DNA of 64,000 nt from Pelodictyon phaeoclathratiforme BU-1 (lineage in GTDB: Bacteria; Bacteroidota; Chlorobiia; Chlorobiales; Chlorobiaceae). The stretch spans positions 432,501 to 496,500 of the forward strand of contig NC_011060.1 of the NCBI RefSeq assembly GCF_000020645.1, in the 5' to 3' direction. Below the pieces are notes generated by a model, which saw nothing but the letters and a program-made list of their open reading frames with translations, had not been told where the DNA came from and did no database searches. The position numbers were made by a program, and so were the translations under genes. Shown here piece by piece: positions 1-7,528 of the stretch. Position 1 is the first letter of the stretch. Every line of letters begins with the position of its first letter.

Positions 1-1513
1 CGGCTTCATCCCCCAAAAAAAGGTTGATGGCATAAGCAGCCCGTTTTCCCTGCTCAACGGCCTGGATGGCCGTATCAGCCCCGGTTACACAATCTCCACC
101 TGCAAACAGCCAGGGTCTTGCCGATTGCAGGGTCTCGGGGTGAACCAGCACTTCACCGTGCTCCGTGCTGCCGATACCGGCATGATCTGCTACAGAGCGG
201 TCAATCTGCTGCCCGATAGCCGAGATGACCGTGTCGGCCATGATGGTGAATTCCGATCCCTCAACAGGTACCGGTCTCCTTCGCCCCGATTGGTCAGGCG
301 CGCCTGGCTTCATCATGATAGCCGTTATTTCAAGAGCATCATTCAGCCTCCTGATTGCAGTCGGGGCAGCCCATTCAACAAGCGAGATCCCTTCAGACAG
401 AGCCTCATCGATTTCAGATGCGTTGGCAGGCATCTCTTTTCTTGAACGGCGGTAGAGGATGGTAACCGTAGAAGCTCCAAGACGCATTGCGCTTCTTGCC
501 GCATCAATGGCGGTGTTGCCTCCACCGGTAACGACGACCCGCCCCTCCAAATGAGGCTGATCATCTAAAGCAACCCTTCGCAGAAAGGCGATGCCGCTCG
601 TCACGCCAGGCTCATCTTCACCGGCAATATGCATTTTCGAAGCCTTTTGGGCGCCAATCGCAAGAAAAACAGCATCAAATTGAGCCTGAAGCGTTTCAAG
701 GGTGACCTCTTGACCGAAAGTGGTATTGAAACGGAACTCCAGACCCATCTCGAGCAGGGGAGCAATGTCACTGTCGATAACGGTTTCAGGAAGCCGGAAG
801 CGGGGAATGCCGTAGCGCAGCATTCCGCCAGCCTCCTCACTCGACTCGAGAATGGTCACCCCATGTCCCTTGCTGAGCAAAAACCAGGCAGCGGAAAGGC
901 CGGCAGCTCCGGCGCCGACAATGGCCACTTTTTTCCCTGTTTTCGGAGCAATTTCAGGGATGAACCGCTCGGGTTGCGCCGAATCCCTGTCGGCAGCATA
1001 GCGTTTCAGGGCACAGATCGAGACCGGCTGGTCTACACCGTGCCGGCGGCACTCATCCTCGCAGGGAGCCGGGCAGATACGACCGAGAATTCCGGGGAGA
1101 GGAATGCTCTGCTTGATAATCCGTATGGCCTCACGCTCATCATGGCGGGCAATGGCCGCGACAAAATCCGGGATATTGCAACCTGCAGGGCAGGAGAGCT
1201 CACAAGGCCCCATGCAATCACCTCCATGCTCTTCAATGATCCGTTCAAGGCTCTGACGCCTCATGGCGCTGATCTCCGCGTTGTCCGTTTCAATAACCAT
1301 CCCCTCGGAAGCCAGTGTATCACATGCCGGAACAAAGCGATTTTTGCCCTTGATCTCAACAATACACATCCAGCACGACCCCGTCTCGTGCAGGGAGTTG
1401 AGAAAGCAGAGCGTTGGAATCGTGATACCAGCCTCCGCAGCCGCTTCAAGAATCGAAGTTCCCTGTGCTGTTGTAACTGCCTGCTGATCGATGATAAGAG
1501 AGAGCTGCTTCAT
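1..1513 (-). CDS. 2Fe-2S ferredoxin-domain / GltD-type FAD oxidoreductase (C-terminus beyond window)
   Basis: The reading frame opens at an ATG at 1513 and runs off the left edge (about 504 codons seen). Residues 1-80 form a NuoG-like 2Fe-2S domain with Cys36, Cys47, Cys50 and Cys64. The GltD-type N-terminal Fe-S region follows, with Cys100/104/108/112 and Cys147/151/155. An FAD site (VGAGAAGLSAA, about 199-209) and an NAD(P) site (VVTGGGNTAIDAA, about 330) come next, and the GGDC motif near the edge is typical of the family. Such proteins pass electrons between NAD(P)H and an Fe-S partner, as in glutamate synthase small subunits or formate dehydrogenase/hydrogenase diaphorase subunits; the partner is not visible here. 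The gene is last in a minus-strand series ychF-murI-ispH, 45 bp after ispH. The family call is secure, the exact reaction is not. A separate GltD-type protein (NfnB) lies at 49.8-51.2 kb. Confidence 0.85.
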   Translation of the reverse strand, partial: MKQLSLIIDQQAVTTAQGTSILEAAAEAGITIPTLCFLNSLHETGSCWMCIVEIKGKNRFVPACDTLASEGMVIETDNAEISAMRRQSLERIIEEHGGDCMGPCELSCPAGCNIPDFVAAIARHDEREAIRIIKQSIPLPGILGRICPAPCEDECRRHGVDQPVSICALKRYAADRDSAQPERFIPEIAPKTGKKVAIVGAGAAGLSAAWFLLSKGHGVTILESSEEAGGMLRYGIPRFRLPETVIDSDIAPLLEMGLEFRFNTTFGQEVTLETLQAQFDAVFLAIGAQKASKMHIAGEDEPGVTSGIAFLRRVALDDQPHLEGRVVVTGGGNTAIDAARSAMRLGASTVTILYRRSRKEMPANASEIDEALSEGISLVEWAAPTAIRRLNDALEITAIMMKPGAPDQSGRRRPVPVEGSEFTIMADTVISAIGQQIDRSVADHAGIGSTEHGEVLVHPETLQSARPWLFAGGDCVTGADTAIQAVEQGKRAAYAINLFLGDEA

Positions 1514-1558
1514 GGGTATAAACAAAAAACGTTCCGGATTGTTGTGCGTTGATGGCCC

Positions 1559-2533
1559 TTACTGTGCAAAGTTCTTTTCAAGATGGAGAGCGACTTTTTC
1601 AAGATGCCACATAGGCGTTGAGGTGGCGCCGCATACGCCCACCGTCGCCACAGCCCTGCCGTCACTGTTGCGTAACCATCTCTCCTCAATCTCCTCAATC
1701 TCTTCGATAAAATAGCTCCGGGGATTTGCCTCCTTGCAGATATGGTAGAGTACCTGCCCGTTAGAACTTTTTTTCCCGGCCACAAAAATGACAACATCAT
1801 TGGCAAGGGAAAAGTCATGCAACTTCTGGTTTCGACTCGATACCTGGCGGCAGATGGTATCTTTGAAGAGCAGCGAAGGCATGGAGAGCACTCCGGTCAT
1901 CGCGGCAGTGATATCGATATCGCGAATGGCCATCCATGCGCTCTTTTCACTGGAGAGGTATTGAGCGAAACGTGCCTCAAGAAGCGCTTTCAGCTCGTAA
2001 AATCCCGGAACATCCATGGTGGTCTGAGAGATGAGCGCACTTTTTTTTGCGAGGTCAAGTCCCTTTAACTCATCAGGATCACTGAGATCAGCATGTTTGA
2101 TAATGACAGCCTGGTTGTTGCATTGGCCGTTGATACCGATAACTTCCGGATGGCTCTGTTTGCCATAGATGATAATCTGGTAACCCAGCTCAAAAAGTAA
2201 TCTTGTTGTGCGTTGCAGTCGGGAGACGACCGGGCAGGTGGTGTCGGTAACCGTCAGATTATTTTCACGCGCAATCCTGTAGGTTGAGGGAGGCTCTCCA
2301 TGTGCCCTGATAAGGACGTGAGCATCTCTGAGCTCCCTGAAAGCCCTTTCATCAACGGTTACAAGGCCGAGAGCTTCAAGCCGTTTCACCTCGACCTCAT
2401 TATGGACAATATCACCGAAAGAGTATAATCCACCCTCCTGCTGGAGCTTTTCTTCGGCGGCATAGATAGTTCCCTGAACTCCAATGCAGAAGCCTGATGA
2501 AGTTCTGTCGAGGTTTATGTTCACGCTGTGCAC
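1559..2533 (-). CDS. ispH: 4-hydroxy-3-methylbut-2-enyl diphosphate reductase (IspH/LytB)
   Basis: IspH is the last enzyme of the MEP isoprenoid pathway. It reduces HMBPP to IPP and DMAPP with a 4Fe-4S cluster in the cytoplasm. The 324-residue protein has the three cluster cysteines in family context: Cys16 in SGFCIGV, Cys100 in TDTTCPVV and Cys228 in DTICRQ. It also carries the IRAHGEPPS loop and a C-terminal GVCGATSTP segment. The start appears to be GTG at 2533, since no in-frame ATG lies close by and the N-terminal NLDRTSSGFC block would be lost with a later start. It lies 67 bp after murI and 45 bp before the flavoprotein gene on the same strand. In a phototroph its product feeds carotenoids, menaquinone and the bacteriochlorophyll tail. 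Confidence 0.95.
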   Translation of the reverse strand: MHSVNINLDRTSSGFCIGVQGTIYAAEEKLQQEGGLYSFGDIVHNEVEVKRLEALGLVTVDERAFRELRDAHVLIRAHGEPPSTYRIARENNLTVTDTTCPVVSRLQRTTRLLFELGYQIIIYGKQSHPEVIGINGQCNNQAVIIKHADLSDPDELKGLDLAKKSALISQTTMDVPGFYELKALLEARFAQYLSSEKSAWMAIRDIDITAAMTGVLSMPSLLFKDTICRQVSSRNQKLHDFSLANDVVIFVAGKKSSNGQVLYHICKEANPRSYFIEEIEEIEERWLRNSDGRAVATVGVCGATSTPMWHLEKVALHLEKNFAQ

Positions 2534-2600
2534 ACATTAAATGATCAATAGGGAGAAGTCAAAAGTAACAAGTATGAAGGCAAAAGGCAAAAGCGATCTG

Positions 2601-3422
2601 CTATACTTCCACCAGTTCAACATCGGGCAATTCGGAGCCCATGAAGAGCTGGTAGAGCATGCTGAATTTCTGTGGCAGATCGCTGACCAGAAGGTGCGGT
2701 GCAGATACCTTCAGGGAAGAGGAAAGATGGCCCGATTCCTCAAGGAGCTCTCTCGTTCTGAGGGCAACAGCTTCAGCCGAGTCGATGATACGGATTTCAG
2801 GGCCAACAATCTCTTCAATCACCTTGCGCAGAATCGGATAGTGTGTACAGCCCAGTACCAGCGTATCGATTCCCTCTCTGGTAATTTCTGCCAGATACTC
2901 TTCAGCGATAAGCCTTGTTGCCAGATGGTCAATAAACCCCTCCTCAGCCAGCGGCACAAAAAGAGGACAGGCTCGCGAAACAACCTCGATCTCCGAATTA
3001 AATTCATTGATCGCAATACCATAGGCATTCGAAGAGACCGTTGCCCGGGTGCCGATAACCCCGATCCGGTTGTTTCTTGTCACCTCGGTGGCAAGCCTGG
3101 CGCCCGCCCTCAGAACCCCGGTAACAGGGATCACGCCGCATGATTTCTGAACGACATCAAGGGCAAGAGCAGAGACCGTATTGCAGGCCACAATGATTAT
3201 TTTCGGCTGATAGCGCATAAGCATAGCCGTATCGTCGGCAGCATACTTCCTGATGGTAACCTGTGATTTCGGCCCATAGGGTACCCTTGCCGTATCGCCA
3301 AAATAGAGAATGCGCTCGAACGGCAAAGCCGCCTGTACAGCCTTCACAACAGTCAGCCCGCCAATACCAGAATCAAAAATACCTATGGGAGCCTCAGTGG
3401 TAACTTTATGGTGCAGCATCAT
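2601..3422 (-). CDS. murI: Glutamate racemase MurI
   Basis: Cofactor-independent racemase that makes D-glutamate for peptidoglycan. Family motifs are clear: IGIFDSGIGGL near the N-terminus, IIVACNTVSA with the first catalytic cysteine, and LVLGCTHYPILR with the second. The open frame reaches back to 3545, but those extra 41 codons translate a nonamer DNA repeat and a hydrophobic stretch and overlap the ychF stop. I therefore take the tandem ATGs at 3422/3419, giving about 273 residues, near the usual family length. No strong Shine-Dalgarno precedes either ATG. It lies between ychF (upstream) and ispH on the minus strand. Confidence 0.93.
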   Translation of the reverse strand: MMLHHKVTTEAPIGIFDSGIGGLTVVKAVQAALPFERILYFGDTARVPYGPKSQVTIRKYAADDTAMLMRYQPKIIIVACNTVSALALDVVQKSCGVIPVTGVLRAGARLATEVTRNNRIGVIGTRATVSSNAYGIAINEFNSEIEVVSRACPLFVPLAEEGFIDHLATRLIAEEYLAEITREGIDTLVLGCTHYPILRKVIEEIVGPEIRIIDSAEAVALRTRELLEESGHLSSSLKVSAPHLLVSDLPQKFSMLYQLFMGSELPDVELVEV

Positions 3423-3484
3423 ATATAAAAAGAGTACGCAAAAAAGGTAAAAAGCGCCGTAAAAAGTGATCATCCCCTCTCCAT

Positions 3485-3520
3485 AGAACCCATAAGTCCC
3501 ATGACTCCCATAAGTCCCAT
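3485..3520 (-). repeat. Nonamer tandem repeat (ATGGGACTT-like, 4 copies)
   Basis: Read on the minus strand, the ychF-murI gap holds four adjacent 9-mers: ATGGGACTT, ATGGGAGTC, ATGGGACTT, ATGGGTTCT, followed by another ATGG. The last copies are degenerate. The unit is a multiple of three, so it would translate as YGTYGSHGTYG in the rejected long version of murI. Its role is unknown. Confidence 0.8.
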
Positions 3521-3541
3521 ATCCCCTATTCTCTTCAAAAA

Positions 3542-4633
3542 TCAAACATTAAACCGAAAAACAATAACATCCCCATCCCTCACAATATACTCCTTCCCCT
3601 CCGAGCGAAGCTTGCCCGCCACCTTCACCTTCTGCTCTGAACCAAGTTCAATAAGGTCACGGTAGTACATCACCTCAGCCCGGATAAACCCCTTTTCAAA
3701 ATCAGAGTGGATTGCACCGGCAGCTTCCGGCGCAGCGGCACCCTTCCGAATCGTCCAGGCATGAACCTCCTTTTCACCTGCGGTAAAATAGGTCTGCAGG
3801 CCAAGCAGGTCATAGGCGGTCTTGATCAGCCGGTCGAGACCGGAGAGATGCAGGCCAAGACTTTCAAGAAACTCCGGTCTCTCCTCCTCGGGCAGTTCAG
3901 CTATCTCTGCCTCGGTTTTTGCACTGATGATCAGCATTTTTGAGCCCGATGCTTCCGCTATTTCAGCAACCTTTCTGGTGAAGTGGTTTCCATCCGGAAG
4001 GTCGGTCTCAGCAACATTTGCAGCAAAGAGGATTGGTTTCGACGACAGGAGAAAGAACTGCCGGGCAATTGCCTGCTCCTCCGGGGTTTCAATGATCTTG
4101 CGGACAGGAATGCCATCACTGAGCCCACTGATAATTTTTTCCGCCACGTCAAGCTGCAGGAGCAGCTCTTTATCCTTTCGTGCATTTTTCCGGAGTCGGT
4201 CAATCCGGCGCTCCATACTGTCAAGATCGGCCAGCATCAGCTCCGTTTCAATCGTGACGATATCATCAGCAGGATCTATTCTCCCCTCAACATGGATGAT
4301 ATTGTCATCTTCAAAACAGCGGACAACATGGACGATAGCATCAACCTCCCTGATATGGGAAAGAAACTGGTTTCCAAGCCCTTCGCCCTTGCTTGCCCCT
4401 TTGACCAGACCGGCGATATCAACAATTTCAAGAGTTGCCGGTACCAGCGTTGGTGTTTTTACGACATCAGCAATCTGCTGCATCCGTTCGTCCGGTACAA
4501 GGACGGTTCCCACATTGGGCTCAATGGTACAAAAGGGATAATTTGCCGCTTCAGCCTGTTTGGCCGTGATGGCATTGAAAAGCGTGGACTTTCCGACATT
4601 TGGCAATCCGACAATGCCGCAGCGAAGTGACAT
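3542..4633 (-). CDS. ychF: Redox-regulated ATPase/GTPase YchF (OLA1 family)
   Basis: Translation-factor-type P-loop NTPase of the Obg/OLA1 family, usually ATP-preferring and ribosome-associated. The start at 4633 gives 363 residues beginning MSLRCGIVGLPNVGKST with the G1 P-loop. Other marks are the G3 motif in VDIAGLVKGASKGEGLG, the HVVRCFEDDNIIHVEG block that is nearly diagnostic of YchF, and a C-terminal TGS-like domain ending EYIVRDGDVIVFRFNV. A frame extension to 4684 exists, but the P-loop normally follows the initiator closely. It is divergent from cmk across 117 bp and first of the ychF-murI-ispH-flavoprotein series. Confidence 0.95.
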   Translation of the reverse strand: MSLRCGIVGLPNVGKSTLFNAITAKQAEAANYPFCTIEPNVGTVLVPDERMQQIADVVKTPTLVPATLEIVDIAGLVKGASKGEGLGNQFLSHIREVDAIVHVVRCFEDDNIIHVEGRIDPADDIVTIETELMLADLDSMERRIDRLRKNARKDKELLLQLDVAEKIISGLSDGIPVRKIIETPEEQAIARQFFLLSSKPILFAANVAETDLPDGNHFTRKVAEIAEASGSKMLIISAKTEAEIAELPEEERPEFLESLGLHLSGLDRLIKTAYDLLGLQTYFTAGEKEVHAWTIRKGAAAPEAAGAIHSDFEKGFIRAEVMYYRDLIELGSEQKVKVAGKLRSEGKEYIVRDGDVIVFRFNV

Positions 4634-4750
4634 AAAAAATATTTTTTGAATGAGTGGCCGTGACAAAAATAAGGGTTTTAACATGTAACCAATATGTTTG
4701 GAAAAAGCAAATATTTTTTATAAAATAGCAGGCTAAATCAAAATGCTCAA

Positions 4751-5446
4751 GTGAAACAGGAAACGGGAAAAAAACGTATCATTATTGCCATTGACGGTCC
4801 GGCTGCATCCGGAAAAAGTACTACAGCACGCAAGGTCGCGCACCTGCTCGGGTACACCTATATTGATACCGGCGCCATGTACCGGAGTGTAACTCTCAAG
4901 GCTCTGAAGCAGGGAGTTCTTGATAGCCTGCACCATTCCCCCGAGAGCGTTTCCGGTTTGCTTCACGATATTGTCATCCATTTTGAGGGCGACCACGTTT
5001 TTCTTGATGGCGAGGATGTCACTGCCGAAATCAGATCGAACCAGGTGAGTCGCGAAGTCAGTTTTATCAGTTCACTCAAACCGGTACGTGACCGACTTCG
5101 TGAGATGCAGCAGCATCTCGGCCGTCAGCGGGGCGTTGTCATGGATGGGCGCGACATCGGCACCGTTGTCTTTCCCGATGCAGAGCTGAAAATCTATCTT
5201 GTTGCAGACGCCCGCGAAAGGGCCAAAAGGCGCCATGCCGAACTGACGGCAAAGTCTGCCGAAGGTGTTGAGCTGCCAGATCTTGACTCGCTTGAACAGG
5301 AGATAACGAAAAGGGACCGGGATGATGCCGAAAGAGAACATGCCCCCTTGAAAAAACATCCCGAAGCCTATGAAATTGATACATCAGCAATGACCATCGA
5401 GCGTCAGGTAGAGATGGTCTGCCAACTTGCGCGGGCAAGGGAGTGA
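4751..5446 (+). CDS. cmk: Cytidylate kinase
   Basis: Phosphorylates CMP/dCMP to the diphosphate in the cytoplasm. The 231-residue protein starts IIIAIDGPAASGKSTTA (P-loop) and has YIDTGAMYRSVT and MDGRDIGTVVFPDA, all typical of bacterial Cmk. The start appears to be GTG at 4751. A three-codon ATG frame at 4743 ends on a TGA that overlaps this GTG, which might couple translation, but that is speculative. The gene precedes rpsA by 123 bp, an order common in bacteria and probably co-transcribed. Confidence 0.95.
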   Translation: MKQETGKKRIIIAIDGPAASGKSTTARKVAHLLGYTYIDTGAMYRSVTLKALKQGVLDSLHHSPESVSGLLHDIVIHFEGDHVFLDGEDVTAEIRSNQVSREVSFISSLKPVRDRLREMQQHLGRQRGVVMDGRDIGTVVFPDAELKIYLVADARERAKRRHAELTAKSAEGVELPDLDSLEQEITKRDRDDAEREHAPLKKHPEAYEIDTSAMTIERQVEMVCQLARARE

Positions 5447-5569
5447 CGGGAGCCCCGACAGATATTACAAGAAGACAACACAAATAATTTTTTATTAAAC
5501 CATAAAACCGCCAGGCCGATATCTCTCGCGGCAGGCAGGCTAACCTACAAGAGAGGAAGGAAAAAATTA

Positions 5570-7348
5570 ATGGCAGAAGCATTCACACAGGAAAAAAAGG
5601 TCAAGGAAAGACCGGCAAGAAAAAAACTCAAATTTTTTGCGCATTACGAGCCCGCTGAACTTGCATTGATGGAGCAGCTTTATTCAAGCACGCTCAACGA
5701 AATCACCGAAGACGAAATTATCAAGGGCAGAATTGTCTCGATATCCAACAAGGATGTTACCATTGATGTTGGTTTCAAGTCGGAAGGTATCGTCTCTCTG
5801 CTTGAATTCAGGGCTGAAGATGAAGTACAGGTAGGCGATGATGTTGAAGTCTATCTTGAGAACATCGAAGACAAGATGGGACAGCTCATTCTTTCCAAGA
5901 AGAAAGCCGATGTTCTGAGAATCTGGGACAAGATCTATGATTCAATCGAGAACGATACCATCATCAATGGCAAGATCATCAATCGTGTCAAGGGTGGCAT
6001 GACGGTCTCCCTTTCTGGTGTCGAAGCCTTCCTTCCCGGTTCGCAGATTGATGTAAAGCCGGTTCGTGATTTCGATGCCCTTGTTGGCCAGACCATGGAC
6101 TTCAGGGTTGTCAAAATCAATCCGGTTACCCAGAATATTGTTGTCAGCCATAAAGTTATTCTCGAAGAGGCTTATGCCGCCCGTCGTGAAGAGATGCTCG
6201 CCAACATCAAGGTTGGCATGGTACTCGAAGGCACAGTCAAGAACATCACCGACTTCGGTATCTTTGTCGATCTTGGCGGTCTGGACGGTCTGGTACACAT
6301 TACCGATATCACCTGGGGCAGAATCAACCATCCTTCAGAGGTTGTTGATCTTGACCAGCCCATCAAGGTTGTGGTTGTCGGCTTTGACGAGAACACCAAG
6401 AGAGTCTCTCTTGGCATGAAACAGCTTGAATCACATCCTTGGGAAAATATCGAGGTCAAATATCCCGTCACATCCAAGGCACAGGGTCGTGTTGTCTCCA
6501 TTACCGATTACGGCGCTTTTGTTGAAATCGAAAAGGGTATCGAAGGCCTCGTCCACATCTCGGAAATGAGTTGGACCCAGCACATCAAGCATCCAGGGCA
6601 GTTCGTCACCTTGGGGCAGGAAGTCGAATGTGTGATCCTCAATATCGACAAGGATCATACCAAGCTCTCCCTCTCCATGAAACGGGTGAACGAAGATCCA
6701 TGGATTGCCCTTTCAGAAAAATATATCGAAGGTTCACTGCACAAGGGAACAGTCAGCAACATCACCGATTTCGGTGTCTTTGTTGAGCTTGAGCCCGGTG
6801 TTGACGGTCTGGTACACATTTCCGACCTCTCATGGACCAAAAAAATCCGTCATCCAAGTGAACTGGTCAAAAAGAACCAGGATCTGGAAGTCAAAGTACT
6901 CAAGTTTGACGTACATGCACGCCGTATTGCCCTCGGTCACAAGCAGATCAACCAGGATCCCTGGGACGAGTTCGAGCAGAAATATGCAGTAGGCGCCGAA
7001 ACACCCGGAGAGATCTCACAGATCATCGAGAAAGGCGTTATTGTCATTCTTCCTGGAGATGTCGATGGATTTGTTCCAGTATCACATCTGCTTCAGGGTG
7101 GCGTAAAGGATATTCACTCATCCTTCAAGATTGGTGATGCCCTGCCGCTTCGTGTCATTGAATTCGACAAGGAGAACAAGCGCATCATTCTCTCAGCCCT
7201 TGAGTACTTCAAAGACAAAAACAAGGAAGAGATCGAAGCCTACCTGGCAGCTCATCCCAATGAGAAAAAAGAGATTGAGGCAGCAACCGCTGAACTCGAA
7301 CCTCCGGTCAAATCCAGCGAGAAAAAAGTGAGCGAAAGCGTTAAATAA
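5570..7348 (+). CDS. rpsA: 30S ribosomal protein S1
   Basis: The 592-residue protein is built of six successive S1 (OB-fold) RNA-binding domains. The first begins near residue 47 (IIKGRIVSISNKDVTIDVG). The later ones show the repeated pattern G-x-V-x-x-I-T-D-F/Y-G-x-F-V followed by GLVHIS, as in VKNITDFGIFVDLGG and VSNITDFGVFVELEPG. S1 sits on the small subunit and helps load mRNAs with weak Shine-Dalgarno sites. The ATG at 5570 follows a good ribosome-binding site (AGAGGAAGG). The C-terminus is a lysine/glutamate-rich tail. It follows cmk and is closed by a strong hairpin terminator. Confidence 0.97.
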   Translation: MAEAFTQEKKVKERPARKKLKFFAHYEPAELALMEQLYSSTLNEITEDEIIKGRIVSISNKDVTIDVGFKSEGIVSLLEFRAEDEVQVGDDVEVYLENIEDKMGQLILSKKKADVLRIWDKIYDSIENDTIINGKIINRVKGGMTVSLSGVEAFLPGSQIDVKPVRDFDALVGQTMDFRVVKINPVTQNIVVSHKVILEEAYAARREEMLANIKVGMVLEGTVKNITDFGIFVDLGGLDGLVHITDITWGRINHPSEVVDLDQPIKVVVVGFDENTKRVSLGMKQLESHPWENIEVKYPVTSKAQGRVVSITDYGAFVEIEKGIEGLVHISEMSWTQHIKHPGQFVTLGQEVECVILNIDKDHTKLSLSMKRVNEDPWIALSEKYIEGSLHKGTVSNITDFGVFVELEPGVDGLVHISDLSWTKKIRHPSELVKKNQDLEVKVLKFDVHARRIALGHKQINQDPWDEFEQKYAVGAETPGEISQIIEKGVIVILPGDVDGFVPVSHLLQGGVKDIHSSFKIGDALPLRVIEFDKENKRIILSALEYFKDKNKEEIEAYLAAHPNEKKEIEAATAELEPPVKSSEKKVSESVK

Positions 7349-7376
7349 GTCACTCTTCTTTCCTGCACGTTGTAAC

Positions 7377-7411
7377 AAAAAAGCCTTCTCTTCATCAGGG
7401 AAGGCTTTTTT
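7377..7411 (+). terminator. Rho-independent terminator after rpsA
   Basis: An 11-bp complementary arm pair (AAAAAAGCCTT / AAGGCTTTTTT) flanks a short loop 28 bp after the rpsA stop and ends in a T-run. The A-run on the other side means it could also act on minus-strand transcripts from the subtilase gene. Confidence 0.9.
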
Positions 7412-7528
7412 GCTATGGGTAGGAGCATCCGTCAAATCGGAAGGTTTAACTTCGATCAGTCTGCGTAATGCCAAGAATATCTGACACTCTTGAGGTTGTC
7501 ATCAATATCATCAATAACCAATGCCAAA

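Noticed and set aside
629..1552. A 307-residue plus-strand frame.
   Set aside because: It is the shadow of the minus-strand flavoprotein gene, whose Fe-S, FAD and NAD(P) motifs are intact in the other frame.
3423..3545. The N-terminal extension of murI (41 codons).
   Set aside because: It translates the nonamer repeat and overlaps the ychF stop; the MurI fold begins after the ATG at 3422/3419.
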